DNA of 64,000 nt from Trinickia mobilis (GCF_017315705.1 NZ_JAFLRF010000001.1:328394-392393), one strand, 5' to 3'. Positions 25,833 through 35,729 are shown, counted from the first letter of the stretch. Numbers and translations: made by a program. The notes: generated from the sequence alone by a model not told the origin.

Positions 25833-26132
25833 ATGAAGCGGCAACTCATCGCAGGTCTTGCGCTTTCGCTGCTGGCCAGCGCACCGGCATTCGCGCAAGG
25901 CGGAGGTATCGGGCACGCCGGCTCGTACAACGACTATTCGTGGGTCGGCACCAGCACGAAAACGCGTGCCGAAGTGCGGGGCGATGTCGTGCAAGCCGAA
26001 CGCGACGGCACGCTGCCGTCGATGAACAAGCAAAGCTATCCGAACCTGAGCCTGCAAGGGCAAACGCAAGCGCGTCGCGTCGCGCTGCAGGAAAACAACG
26101 ACCCGCTGCGTCTGGCGCGCGCCGGCCACTAA
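25833..26132 (+). CDS. DUF4148-type small secreted protein
   Basis: The start chosen is ATG 25833 with AGGAG 7 nt upstream; a TTG two codons earlier is less likely. The 99-aa product has signal peptide MKRQLIAGLALSLLASAPAFAQ and a mature region with the family-like stretch TRAEVRGDVVQAERDGTLP. It resembles the protein encoded at 8124 in design but is divergent. Function unknown; periplasmic or exported. Confidence 0.75.
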   Translation: MKRQLIAGLALSLLASAPAFAQGGGIGHAGSYNDYSWVGTSTKTRAEVRGDVVQAERDGTLPSMNKQSYPNLSLQGQTQARRVALQENNDPLRLARAGH

Positions 26133-26155
26133 GCGAACAGATCAAGGAGCCCATC

Positions 26156-26239
26156 ATGAACGACACACTGCCTTCCGAACTCGATCATTGGAATACCGAC
26201 ACCCCCGTGTGGACGCCGTACCGGCCGACGCAACACTGA
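26156..26239 (+). CDS. 27-aa small ORF downstream of DUF4148 gene
   Basis: ATG 26156 follows CAAGGAG by 6 nt, a strong ribosome site, and begins 23 nt after the DUF4148 stop. The 27-residue peptide starts MNDTLPSELDHWN and is unusually rich in Trp, Pro and Thr (two Trp, DTPVWTPYRP). It is probably a real translated microprotein of the same transcript, but no homologue is recalled. Conservation in related genomes would decide. Confidence 0.45.
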   Translation: MNDTLPSELDHWNTDTPVWTPYRPTQH

Positions 26240-26263
26240 GGCAGGCCGCAAGCGAACGAACAC

Positions 26264-27322
26264 TCAGCGCTGAGGCACGCCGTCGCGCCAATCGCCCCAG
26301 TGCGCCGCAATGTCCTGCACGAGCGGATTGCCCGCGCGATACAGGTTCTCGACGGCCGGTGTAAAGCCGCCTTGCGCTGCGTAATCGAGCAGATTGTCCG
26401 CGCTCGTTTGACCGGCATAGGGGCGGTCGAAATCCGAGCCCGCGCGCAACACCGCAACGCGATTCAAATCGACGCGGCTCGCGTTCGCTGCGCGCGTGAG
26501 TGCTTCATACGTGGCGTTGTCTTCTTGCTGCGTCGTGCAATACACGCCTTTGCCGTCCGTGAGGATCCGGGTCCAGTCGCGCGCGCGCTGACCGAGCAAC
26601 GTGCCGGACCACCAGTTGTCGCTCGCGAGCGTATCGCACTGAATCACCGACGGCGGCTGATTCGCGGGCGCATAGCGATACTTTGCGCGCGCCGCCTGGG
26701 CTTCCTTGCTGTCCGAGAGCGCGACGCCGCGCGATAGCGCAAAAGCCGCATCGGCGAGCTGCGGGTTGAGCTGGAACATCTCGCTGCGATAGTCGAGCGG
26801 CGGCTTCTCGTTGGGGTTCTTGGTGTTGATGCCGAGGTAGCCCGTCTTCCAGCCGCGAGGAATTTCGCGGCCGTCGAGTTCCCATTGAATGCCGAAGTCC
26901 ACGAGATACTTCGCCCACGCCGCCGAGCCGAGCGTGCCCTGCGAAGGATCGATGCCGGCGATGCCCGCGATCAGGAAATACGTCTTGCGCAAGTCGAAGC
27001 GCGGCGAAAATGCCAAGGCCATCGTCGACGCCGCCGCATTCGCGTGGCCCATGCCGGTCGTCATCACGCAGATGCCGTTCTGGTTGCAGTGGACGTTGGG
27101 ATAGTCAGGAGCGAGGCCCGCCACCGGAATCGATTCCCAAGGACCCAGATGATTCAGCCACACTTGCCCTTCCGGCGCGAACATCGAGACGATCATGACT
27201 TTGACAGGGCGGCCGGAAGACGCCGTATCGGCAAAGCTGCCGGTGTCCTGCCGGGCGGATGGGGTTGCCGCACAGGCAGCGAGAGTCAGCGCGGCGAGCG
27301 AGACGAGGAAGCGGATCGGCAT
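26264..27322 (-). CDS. Purine nucleoside permease family protein (NUP)
   Basis: This 352-aa protein has a lipoprotein-like signal (LAACAAT, Cys at residue 17) and the family motifs VMIVSMFAPEGQVWL, NQNGICVMTTGMGHANAAAS and YFLIAGIAGIDP near the N-terminus. Central and C-terminal motifs are SDNWWSG, GKGVYCTTQQEDNATYEAL and VLRAGSDFDRP. The family was described from fungal purine nucleoside permeases but its fold resembles nucleoside phosphorylases, so a periplasmic nucleoside-binding or -cleaving role is possible. AAGGAA lies just upstream of the ATG. A short GTTAT/ATAAC dyad is at 27337-27348. Confidence 0.85.
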   Translation of the reverse strand: MPIRFLVSLAALTLAACAATPSARQDTGSFADTASSGRPVKVMIVSMFAPEGQVWLNHLGPWESIPVAGLAPDYPNVHCNQNGICVMTTGMGHANAAASTMALAFSPRFDLRKTYFLIAGIAGIDPSQGTLGSAAWAKYLVDFGIQWELDGREIPRGWKTGYLGINTKNPNEKPPLDYRSEMFQLNPQLADAAFALSRGVALSDSKEAQAARAKYRYAPANQPPSVIQCDTLASDNWWSGTLLGQRARDWTRILTDGKGVYCTTQQEDNATYEALTRAANASRVDLNRVAVLRAGSDFDRPYAGQTSADNLLDYAAQGGFTPAVENLYRAGNPLVQDIAAHWGDWRDGVPQR

Positions 27323-27445
27323 CGACGGTTCCTTTTGTTATTGATAACGGCACGAACATATCGGTTTAGACGGGGCATGACAAACCCTTTTCTTATCGCG
27401 CAAGACATCGATCGTTGTGCCTTGCGACCACGCTATCCGATCCAA

Positions 27446-29938
27446 TTACAAATCCCGTAACCGATCCAGAACGTGCTTGCCAGATGCGCTCCCTGCTCCC
27501 TGAGCCTGCATCGCCTGTTGATCGATCGTCTGCGGTTGCTTGGGCTCTCCCTCCGGCACCAGCACACTCCGCTGCGGATTCGCAATTTCGATACCGCGTT
27601 CCTTGAAGCGCTGCGCGATCTGCAGATTGAATTCGCGCTGCACTGCCCAGCGTTTCGAATCGCGGCATTGAACCTGACCGCTCATCGTCACCAACGCGCC
27701 GTCGACCTTGTCGACGCCCCAATAAGCGAAATCCGACAAGATACCGTCCTTGAACCGCTCGTCCTCACGCAGCGCGGCGCCGATCTCCTTGAGCGTCGCA
27801 ACGGCAAGGTCGATGTCCTGCCCATAAACGATGCTCACCGAGACCGCTGCATTGCCGATGCCGCGATTCGTATTGTTGACGGTCGACACCGAACTGAACG
27901 GCACCGTATAGAGCGAACCGTCGCTGCCGCGCAAGCGCACCGTGCGGATCGACAGATACTCGACCGTGCCCGACACCCCCGCGAGCGTCACCCAATCGCC
28001 CACCTGCATCGCGTTCTCCATCAGCAGGAAGATCCCCGTGATGAAGTCCTGCACGAGCTTTTGCGAACCGAAACCGAGTGCCACGCCGAAGATGCTTGCG
28101 CCCGCAAGCAACGGCGCCGTGTTCACGCCGAGCTCGCTCAAGCCCGTGAGCACGACCACCAGCGCGATCATGATGAAGACGATCGCGCGCAGCATCGGCA
28201 CCAGCGTGCGCAGCCGCGCGGCGCGCATGAGATCGCCATCCGCGGTCCAGACGTCGAGCCGGCGTTCGAGTGCGACGTTGATCGACTCCCACACGAAGAG
28301 CGCGATGATCGCCGCGGCCGCGATCGTCGTGATCGCCGACGCGAGCCGCGAGCCGACGCTGCCGCTCGCCACGGCATGCCACACGTGGACGCCCCACACC
28401 GAAAGGATGAGATTCAACGTGACGAGCACGATGATCGCCCACGCGACACGCCGCAACAGCGGGTAGTAGCGATACGCGTGCTGAAACGCGACCGAGCCCG
28501 TCTCGCCTTCCTTGACCTTGAAGAGACGCCCGAGCGCGCCGAACGTGACCATCGCGACCAAGCGCGCACTGATCAGCACGAGCACCGAAAGCCCGCCGCG
28601 ATGCAGCAGCACGCGATAGCCGTTGTGCACGTCGAGCGCCCAGACGAACCAGAGCGCCATCACGAAGAACACCGCAAGGCCCGCCCATACGTCGGCCAGC
28701 CAGTTGCCGACGACGAGGAGCGAACGGTCGCTCCTGGTGGCCTTGCGAATCCAGCGCGCAACCGGACGGCGGCATTGCAGGATCAGGACCGAGACCATCA
28801 CGTGGCCGATCAGCGTGACGATCTTGACGATCGCCAAATGCGCATCGGGCGCGAGGCCGAGCGGCAGCGGCGCCGCGGCGATCGCCGCGCCCGCGCCGAG
28901 CACGGCGGCGAGCCGCACGACCCAGCGCTGCGCGAATTGCGCCCAGGTGTCCGGCAGCCTCAACAGCCGCAGCTTCGGCGTGTGCGGCGCGAAGAAGAAA
29001 TCGCCCGCGAGCGCGAGCGCGCGGCAGATCGCGTAGATCTGAATCAGCGAATCGAGCACGCGCTCGCCGGGGCTGCCTTCGTCGGTCAGCGCGGACATCA
29101 GCGCAATCGCGGCCGCGACGAACACAAGCAGCGGCACGGCCTTGAGCACGATGCGCAGCAGCGCGATCGGCAACCGTTGCAGCACGGTCCAATGGTGTCC
29201 GGCCTTCTCCGCATTGCGCGCGCTGCGCGCGGCGGCGCTGCCGGGCGCAGGCGCGGCAGTCGAATCGTCCGCCGGCCGGGGCGCAATGGCTTCCGTTGTG
29301 CCTCTATTGCGCCGCGCCGCACGCATCGCTTCTTCTTCGATTTCCATCCTGCGTCCCACCAGCGCCCTCACCCGCTTCTTGAACGTATAGTGCGTCAACG
29401 CCGCGAGCAAGCCCGCCGGTATCAGCGTGGCAAGCACGACCCACGCGAGATGGCGCAGCAACTCGACCTCTTGCGGGCTCGCCATTTCATCGCGCCACCA
29501 CGCACGCACCGATTGCGTATCGAGCAAGGCCATCGTCGAGCGCCCGAGCGCGCCGCTGACGATATGCACGCCGCTGGCCACCTGACGGGATAGCTGCGAC
29601 GCGAGGCCGTTCGCCTGAAATGCGGACGGCAATGCGCTCGACGCCGCGCTCGCGGCGTGCGGCGCCGGGGCTGCGGGCGCGGAAGCGGCAACCGCCGCCG
29701 GAGCAGGCGGTGCGCTGAGCGCGCCCGCCGCGGCGACGGCGCGCAGCGTGACCTCGATCTGCGCGCGGCGCGTGGGGTCGTTGAGCACTTCGAGCGCCCG
29801 GCGCGCCTCATCGGGCGTCAGTGCAACGGGAGAGGGATTCGAGGCGGGAGCCGCCGCACGCGTTGCGGCACCGGATGGGGAGGCGACGCCAAACGTCGCG
29901 ATCGACAAGAACAGGCAAACGAGAACGGTTTTGCGCAT
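27446..29938 (-). CDS. ybiO: Mechanosensitive channel of the MscS family, YbiO-like
   Basis: The protein is 830 aa from ATG 29938; a GTG at 29956 is possible and neither has a clear ribosome site. It has a signal peptide (LFLSIATFGVASPSGA), an Ala/Pro-rich periplasmic segment, about ten transmembrane helices, then the MscS pore and beta domain: GASIFGVALGFGSQKLVQDFITGIFLLMENAMQVGDWV and VEYLSIRTVRLRGSDGSLYTVPFSSV. Size and architecture match the large moderate-conductance channel YbiO. It gates under membrane tension to release osmolytes on hypo-osmotic shock. Confidence 0.88.
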   Translation of the reverse strand: MRKTVLVCLFLSIATFGVASPSGAATRAAAPASNPSPVALTPDEARRALEVLNDPTRRAQIEVTLRAVAAAGALSAPPAPAAVAASAPAAPAPHAASAASSALPSAFQANGLASQLSRQVASGVHIVSGALGRSTMALLDTQSVRAWWRDEMASPQEVELLRHLAWVVLATLIPAGLLAALTHYTFKKRVRALVGRRMEIEEEAMRAARRNRGTTEAIAPRPADDSTAAPAPGSAAARSARNAEKAGHHWTVLQRLPIALLRIVLKAVPLLVFVAAAIALMSALTDEGSPGERVLDSLIQIYAICRALALAGDFFFAPHTPKLRLLRLPDTWAQFAQRWVVRLAAVLGAGAAIAAAPLPLGLAPDAHLAIVKIVTLIGHVMVSVLILQCRRPVARWIRKATRSDRSLLVVGNWLADVWAGLAVFFVMALWFVWALDVHNGYRVLLHRGGLSVLVLISARLVAMVTFGALGRLFKVKEGETGSVAFQHAYRYYPLLRRVAWAIIVLVTLNLILSVWGVHVWHAVASGSVGSRLASAITTIAAAAIIALFVWESINVALERRLDVWTADGDLMRAARLRTLVPMLRAIVFIMIALVVVLTGLSELGVNTAPLLAGASIFGVALGFGSQKLVQDFITGIFLLMENAMQVGDWVTLAGVSGTVEYLSIRTVRLRGSDGSLYTVPFSSVSTVNNTNRGIGNAAVSVSIVYGQDIDLAVATLKEIGAALREDERFKDGILSDFAYWGVDKVDGALVTMSGQVQCRDSKRWAVQREFNLQIAQRFKERGIEIANPQRSVLVPEGEPKQPQTIDQQAMQAQGAGSASGKHVLDRLRDL

Positions 29939-30031
29939 AGAAGGAAAGAGAAGCACGCCAATGATTCACTGAGATGCGGCGGAAGCCGCGGCCCGCATGC
30001 CCCTGCGCTGAGCAATGCGCGTGCCACGGCT

Positions 30032-30102
30032 AAAAACGATCGCGGCGAGGCAAGGCCTCGACCGTCGGCGGCAGCCTGCGTGCCCGGCCAAGCCGGGCAC
30101 GC
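30032..30102 (-). terminator. Tandem hairpins after the NAD-GDH gene
   Basis: A perfect 11-bp stem with 3-nt loop (GCGTGCCCGGC-CAA-GCCGGGCACGC, 30078-30102) is followed on the minus strand by a second 6-bp stem (CGAGGC/GCCTCG, 30046-30060) and, 9 nt later, TTTTT (30032-30036). It lies between the stop of the GDH gene and the MscS gene. It probably terminates GDH transcription, though the T-run is spaced away from the stem. Confidence 0.55.
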
Positions 30103-30187
30103 CGGTCCCCGAAGAGCGCTTTCGCGAGAGCCGCCATTATCGGCAATTCGCCGCAATCATGTCGAGCCGCGGTGCACGCATCCGCCC

Positions 30188-33100
30188 TCAAACTCGTTCC
30201 AGCACGGCCAGTTCCCGCACGAGCACCAGCAGCATCGACAGACTCGCGCCGCCCGTGGCCCGCTGCTCCGCAATCAAGCGCGCGTAGCGATCGAGCGCTT
30301 CCACCCGCTTGGCGCGCCACACGTTCGCGATCGCTTCCGCGGTGTTCAACTCGCGTGCTTCGCCGAGCGCGCTCGTTGTCACCACGCGCCTCAAGCGCGC
30401 AAATTCCGCAAGCGCTGCGGCGCGTGCGAGCAGGTCCCAATGCGTGTGGGTAGGCAGCGCACTCGCCCGCTCGGTAATGAACCCGTAGTTGAGCTCCGTC
30501 GCCAGCGAGAAATACACGCCGGCGACCAGCTCGAGCGGACGCCCGCTCGCTGCCGCCACATCGGCAATGTCGAGCACCGCCGCCGAAATCTCGCGGCTCA
30601 CCACGCGCATCGCGAGCTCGCCGTCGACGCCCGCCTCCACGAGCGCACGCTGCCGTTCTTGAAGCGCTTCGAGGTCGGCCGCGGGCAGCAAATCCGGCAA
30701 TTGCGGCGCGAGCCGCTGGGCCGCATCGCGGCAGCGGGCGATGAGCGCGGCGACGCCGTCGCTGTCGACGCGCTCGACGCTCGTCTGCAAGTGCCGCAGG
30801 AACCACAGCGCGGCGCGCTCGACGAGCCGCGCGACTTCGACGAACATGCGCGCCTGCACATCGTCGGCGACGCGGTTGTCGAGCGCGTCGATGCGGCGCC
30901 AGACGTCGTCGAGATCGAACACGTCGCGCGCGACGATGCACGCGCGCACGATGTCGCCCGGCTTGGCGTCCGTCTCCTCCTGCAAGCGATGCACGAACTC
31001 GCAGCCGACGCGGTTCACGAGCGCATTGGTCAAATGCGTCGCGAGGATTTCACGCTTGAGCGGATGCCGCTGCATCGGTTCGGCAAAGCGCGCTTGCAGC
31101 GGCTTCGGGAAATAGTCGACCAGCATGCCGGCGACGAGCGGGTCTTCCGGCACGTCGGATTCGAGCAATTCGTCGTAGAGCCACATCTTGCTGTATGCGA
31201 GCAGCACCGCGCGCTCCGGCGAAGCGAGCCCCTGTTTCGCCGCGATCCGCTCGGCGATCTCGTCGTCGGTCGGCAGGAATTCGATCACGCGGTTCAGACG
31301 CCCGAGGCGTTCGAGGTAGCGCATCAGCCGCGCCTCGGGCTCGAGCAATTCGGCGCCATAGCGCCCCGCGATCGACAGCGCCTGCGTTTGATAGTAGTTG
31401 TCGCGCAGCACGAGCAGGCCCACTTCGTCGGTCATGTCGGCAAGCTGCTTGTTGCGCTGCTTCTCGGTCATCTCGCCGTCGGCCATCACGAGGCCGAGCA
31501 GAATCTTGATGTTGACCTCGTGATCCGAGCAATCGACGCCCGCGGAATTGTCGATCGCATCGGTATTGATGCGGCCGCCCTTCTGCGCGAATTCGATGCG
31601 CCCAAGTTGCGTGAGCCCCAGATTGCCGCCCTCGGCCACCACCTTCACGCGCAGCTCCGCGCCGTTCACGCGCACGGCGTCGTTCGCGCGGTCGCCGACT
31701 TGCAGGTGCGTCTCGCGGCTCGACTTCACGTAGGTGCCGATGCCGCCGTTGTAGAGCAGATCGACCGGCGCGAGCAGGATCGCGCGAATCAGGTCGACCG
31801 GCGCGAGCGACGCCGCGTGGATGCCGAGCACCGCCTGCATCGCGGGCGAAACGGGAATGGTCTTCGCCGTGCGCGGATACACGCCGCCGCCGGCCGAGAT
31901 CAGCGACGTATCGTAGTCGGCCCAGCTCGAGCGTTCGAGCGCAAAGATACGCTCACGTTCCCCGAGGCTCACCGCCGGGTCCGGGTTCGGATCGAGGAAC
32001 ACATGCCGATGGTCGAACGCGGCGACGAGCCGGATATGCGGCGAGAGCAGCATGCCGTTGCCGAACACGTCGCCCGACATGTCGCCGACGCCGACCACCG
32101 TGAAATCGGTCGCCTGCGTATCGACGCCCATCTCGCGGAAATGGCGCTTCACCGATTCCCACGCGCCGCGCGCGGTGATCGCCATCTTCTTGTGGTCGTA
32201 GCCGACCGAGCCGCCCGACGCGAACGCGTCGTCGAGCCAGAAGCCGTAGTCGTGCGCAATCGCGTTCGCGTAGTCGGAGAACGTGGCCGTGCCCTTGTCC
32301 GCGGCGACGACGAGGTACGGGTCGTCGGGATCGGCGCGCACGACGTTCGGCGGCGGCACGATCGCACCGGCGACGCGATTGTCCGTGACATCGAGCAGGC
32401 CGCGCAGGAAGGTCTGATAGCAGGTCACGCCTTCGCGCATGAACGCTTCGCGATCGCCCGCCGCCGGCGGGTTCTTCACGACGAAGCCGCCCTTCGAGCC
32501 GACCGGCACGATCACGGTGTTCTTCACCATCTGCGCCTTCATCAAGCCGAGCACTTCGGTGCGGAAGTCCTCGCGACGGTCGGACCAGCGCAGGCCGCCG
32601 CGCGCGACACGTCCGCCGCGCAAGTGCACGCCCTCGACCCGCGGCGAGTACACCCAGATCTCGAACATCGGCTTGGGCTCGGGCAGCCCCGGCACCTTCG
32701 CCGGATTGAGCTTGAACGACAGATACGGCAGCGGCTTGCCGTCGCTCGCGCGGCGGAAGTAGTTGGTGCGCACCGTGGCGTTGATGACGCCGAGGAACTG
32801 CCGCAGGATGCGGTCTTCGTCGAGATTCGGCACCTGGTCGAGCGCCGCTTCGAGGTCCTTGGTCAACTGTTCGGTGTACGCGGCGCGCGTGTCGCCGAGC
32901 GTCGGGTCGAAGCGCGCGATGAACAGCTCGACGAGCCGGCGCGCGAGCGCGGGGTTGCCCGTCACCGCGCGTTCGATATAGGCGTCGCTGAAAGTCGAGC
33001 CGACTTGCCGCAAATACTTCGCGTACGCGCGCAAGATCGTCACCTCGCGCGAGCCGAGCTGCGCGCGCAGCACGAGCCGGTTGAAATCGTCGCTTTCGAT

Positions 33101-35047
33101 CTCGCCGGTCCACACGCGATCGAACGCTTCTTCGAACAGCGCCTTCACGCGTTCGATGTCGAACTCGACGTCGTCGACGAGCTCCAGCCCGAAGTCGTGC
33201 ACCCACGCCGGCTTCGAGCCCACCGGCTCGATCAGGTACGGCCGCTCTTCATCGACGCGCACGCCGAGATGCTCGAGCATCGGCAAGCTGCGCGACAGCG
33301 CGATCGCCTGCTCGGTGCGGAAGACCTTGAAGCGAAATGCGCGCGGCGCCGCCTCGATCGGCCGATACAGATTCATCGCTAGGTGCTTGCCGTCCTGCAC
33401 CTGCTCGATCAGCTCGATATCGCGCACCGCGGTGCGCGCCGCGTAATCCTCGCGATAGCCCGCCGGGAACGAGTCGCCATAGCGCTGCAGCAGCCGGTTG
33501 CCCGCTTCTTCGCCGAAGCTGTCGAGCAGCGCATCGGCAAGGTCGTCCTGCCAGCGGCGTGTCGCCTGCACGAGGCGCACTTCGAGTTCGCGCGTATCGA
33601 CATCGGGAAGCGCGCCCGGTTGCGTGCGAACGACGATATGAATGCGCGCCAGCGGCGACTCCGACAGCAAAGGCGTGAATTCGACGGCGGTGCCGTTGAA
33701 CGCGCCCGTGAGCAGCTTCGCGATGCGGCGGCGCAAATCGGTGTTGTACTTCTCGCGCGGCACGAACACGAGGCACGACACGAAGCGGTCGAAGCGGTCG
33801 CGCCGCACGAAGAGCCGCGTGCGCTGATGCTCCTGCAAGCGCAGCACGCCGAGCGCGATGTCGTAAAGCTCGTCTTCGCTCGTCTGGAACATCTCGTCGC
33901 GCGGAAACTGCTCGAGCACCGTCACGAGCGACTTGTACAAGTGCCCCTTCGCGAGAAACCCGGCGCGCCTCACGATGTTCGCGCATTTGCGGCGCACGAT
34001 CGGGATCTCGTAAGCGGAACCGGTATACGCGGTCGACGTATAGAGTCCGATGAAGCGCCGCTCGCCGCGCAGCTTGCCGTCTTCCCCGACGAGCTTCACG
34101 CCGGCATAGTCGAGGTATCCCGGCCTGTGCACGGTGGCGCGCGAATTGGCTTTCGTCAGGAAAATCGGCGTCGGCCCGCTGATGATGTCGGCTGCCGCGG
34201 CCGGCAACGGCGTGAGGTCCGGCGCGTCCGCCAAGCGCAAGGCCTCGCGCAAAATGCCGGATCCGGTACCGGGTACGCCGCGCAGCGCAAAGCCGCCGTC
34301 ATGTGTCACGAGCTCGTAATCGCGCTGCCCGAGAAACGTGAAATGGTCGGCGGCCATCCATTCGAGGAACGCGCGCGCCTCGACGCCTTCCGGAGACGTC
34401 TCGCGCGCGAGCATCTCTTTGATCGTGCGCTTCGCGACCTCGGTGATCTTCGGCCAATCCTCGACCGCGGCGCGCACGTCGCCCAGCACGCGCGCAAGCG
34501 TCGTGCGCAGCTCGGCGAGTCTCGCCGCATCGCCGCAGCGGTCGATCTCGAAGTGGATGAACGATTCGAGCCGCGACGGCGCGGCATCGGCAGCGCCCGC
34601 TACCGCGGCGCCGCCGAGCGCGACGCGTTCGATGGCGCCGTTCGCGCCGCGCCAGACGCGGAACACCGGGTGCAACCCGGAATGCAGCGCGAGCCCGCAG
34701 CGGTTCACCTCCATCGTCACCGAGTCGACGAGGAACGGCATGTCGTCGTTGACGATTTCGATGACCGTGTGGTCGGAGTGCCAGCCGTGCTGGTCGAGCA
34801 CGGGGTTGTAGACGCGCAACTGCTCGCTGCCGGAGACGAACTTCTGCGCGGTCTGCCAATGCGCCATGGCGGCGCCGTAGAGATCGGCGATGCTGCGGCT
34901 TTGCACATCGTCCGCATCGGCCTGCTCGTAGTAGTGCAGCAGGAAGGGTTCTGCCGCGGCGAAGACGGGTTCCGGCAATCGTCCCCGCGCGTAATCCGCG
35001 ACATCGTTGATCAGGTGCGCAACGGCATCTTCGTTCTTCGCTTCCAT
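30188..35047 (-). CDS. gdhB: NAD-dependent glutamate dehydrogenase, 180-kDa class
   Basis: This 1,619-aa enzyme oxidatively deaminates glutamate to 2-oxoglutarate and ammonium with NAD. The length equals the large bacterial class known from Pseudomonas and Streptomyces. A long N-terminal regulatory region includes ACT-like segments (about 1-700). The catalytic core has PVGSKGGFVVK, RGLLDVTDN and the dinucleotide-binding region TVVGVGDMSGDVFGNGML (about 960-1010), followed by a long helical C-terminal region. GGAGG precedes the ATG. It is a single gene, divergent from pqqA. The symbol follows Pseudomonas usage. Confidence 0.93.
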   Translation of the reverse strand: MEAKNEDAVAHLINDVADYARGRLPEPVFAAAEPFLLHYYEQADADDVQSRSIADLYGAAMAHWQTAQKFVSGSEQLRVYNPVLDQHGWHSDHTVIEIVNDDMPFLVDSVTMEVNRCGLALHSGLHPVFRVWRGANGAIERVALGGAAVAGAADAAPSRLESFIHFEIDRCGDAARLAELRTTLARVLGDVRAAVEDWPKITEVAKRTIKEMLARETSPEGVEARAFLEWMAADHFTFLGQRDYELVTHDGGFALRGVPGTGSGILREALRLADAPDLTPLPAAAADIISGPTPIFLTKANSRATVHRPGYLDYAGVKLVGEDGKLRGERRFIGLYTSTAYTGSAYEIPIVRRKCANIVRRAGFLAKGHLYKSLVTVLEQFPRDEMFQTSEDELYDIALGVLRLQEHQRTRLFVRRDRFDRFVSCLVFVPREKYNTDLRRRIAKLLTGAFNGTAVEFTPLLSESPLARIHIVVRTQPGALPDVDTRELEVRLVQATRRWQDDLADALLDSFGEEAGNRLLQRYGDSFPAGYREDYAARTAVRDIELIEQVQDGKHLAMNLYRPIEAAPRAFRFKVFRTEQAIALSRSLPMLEHLGVRVDEERPYLIEPVGSKPAWVHDFGLELVDDVEFDIERVKALFEEAFDRVWTGEIESDDFNRLVLRAQLGSREVTILRAYAKYLRQVGSTFSDAYIERAVTGNPALARRLVELFIARFDPTLGDTRAAYTEQLTKDLEAALDQVPNLDEDRILRQFLGVINATVRTNYFRRASDGKPLPYLSFKLNPAKVPGLPEPKPMFEIWVYSPRVEGVHLRGGRVARGGLRWSDRREDFRTEVLGLMKAQMVKNTVIVPVGSKGGFVVKNPPAAGDREAFMREGVTCYQTFLRGLLDVTDNRVAGAIVPPPNVVRADPDDPYLVVAADKGTATFSDYANAIAHDYGFWLDDAFASGGSVGYDHKKMAITARGAWESVKRHFREMGVDTQATDFTVVGVGDMSGDVFGNGMLLSPHIRLVAAFDHRHVFLDPNPDPAVSLGERERIFALERSSWADYDTSLISAGGGVYPRTAKTIPVSPAMQAVLGIHAASLAPVDLIRAILLAPVDLLYNGGIGTYVKSSRETHLQVGDRANDAVRVNGAELRVKVVAEGGNLGLTQLGRIEFAQKGGRINTDAIDNSAGVDCSDHEVNIKILLGLVMADGEMTEKQRNKQLADMTDEVGLLVLRDNYYQTQALSIAGRYGAELLEPEARLMRYLERLGRLNRVIEFLPTDDEIAERIAAKQGLASPERAVLLAYSKMWLYDELLESDVPEDPLVAGMLVDYFPKPLQARFAEPMQRHPLKREILATHLTNALVNRVGCEFVHRLQEETDAKPGDIVRACIVARDVFDLDDVWRRIDALDNRVADDVQARMFVEVARLVERAALWFLRHLQTSVERVDSDGVAALIARCRDAAQRLAPQLPDLLPAADLEALQERQRALVEAGVDGELAMRVVSREISAAVLDIADVAAASGRPLELVAGVYFSLATELNYGFITERASALPTHTHWDLLARAAALAEFARLRRVVTTSALGEARELNTAEAIANVWRAKRVEALDRYARLIAEQRATGGASLSMLLVLVRELAVLERV

Positions 35048-35549
35048 GACGTCCTCCGCTTAGGGTTTACGGTGACCATCTGGCTTGCTTGCTTCGAACG
35101 GCATTATGCGCCTGTCGCGAGGCACTTTGATGAGGCAGATCGATGTGCGGACGCACAAACTTCGGGCTTTACTCGTGCGCCGACAGCAGCTCGGTTTGGG
35201 GCGCGTTCCGCCTTCAAACATTCGAACTCCACGGTCAGGGGCTCACGTTTCAGTCTTCGGCGTTCGAGTTCGGCGGCTGCGGTTCGTTTTCCAGCCCATT
35301 CGGCGATTGCAAAATAAAGCTCGAAAATGGCGGCTTCGATCGCTAAGCAATCCTTTGCTGGTCGAGCTGGTTGAGCGCATTATCGGACCTGCTGACTCCA
35401 GTTGAATGACGAAACCAGCCGCCACGCTCGCGGGAATCAGACTGGCTACAGGTATGAAGATTGCTGTCGCGCCGGGCGCAAAAGGAGTCCTGCACCAAGC
35501 CGCGGGGCTGCGGCGAACCCGTGTCTATGCCGAAGAGGGAGGAACGAAT
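35048..35549. other. Divergent region between NAD-GDH and pqqA
   Basis: These 502 bp contain no ORF with both a ribosome site and a recognisable product. Promoters for both the GDH gene and the pqq operon must lie here, but no pair of near-consensus hexamers stands out. Part of it (about 35290-35400) is less GC-rich than its flanks. Confidence 0.4.
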
Positions 35550-35624
35550 ATGCAATGGACGACGCCTAGCTACACCGATATCCGTCTTGGTTTCGAAATC
35601 ACGATGTATATCGCCACGCGTTAG
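35550..35624 (+). CDS. pqqA: PQQ precursor peptide PqqA
   Basis: This is the 24-aa ribosomal precursor of the cofactor pyrroloquinoline quinone. The start is ATG 35550 with GGGAGGAA upstream. The peptide has the invariant E16 and Y20 spaced EITMY, which PqqE crosslinks and later enzymes trim to PQQ. The flanking motif DIRLGFE and C-terminal R are also conserved. A 247-nt gap to pqqB, with a GCCGGG/CCCGGC hairpin, probably lets pqqA be expressed far above the enzymes. Confidence 0.93.
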   Translation: MQWTTPSYTDIRLGFEITMYIATR

Positions 35625-35729
35625 CACCGCGTGAGCTGTTACGGGCGGCCCATCCGCCGCACCGTTCTCGACCGCCTGCCGGCGTTGCGGCGATAGCCGC
35701 TCCTCAAGCGACGAGCCCGTCACCTCGGC

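Noticed and set aside
29657-33382. 1,241-codon open frame on the plus strand
   Set aside because: It is antisense to the MscS channel and NAD-GDH genes, is dominated by Arg, His, Glu and Ala from GC-rich third positions, and shows no domain; it is a shadow frame.
33383-35317. 644-codon open frame on the plus strand
   Set aside because: Antisense to the N-terminal half of NAD-GDH; the composition is typical of opposite-strand shadows in high-GC DNA.
35143-35346. 67-codon ORF in the GDH-pqqA intergenic region
   Set aside because: No ribosome site and no recognisable product; Ser/Phe/Gly-rich translation looks accidental.
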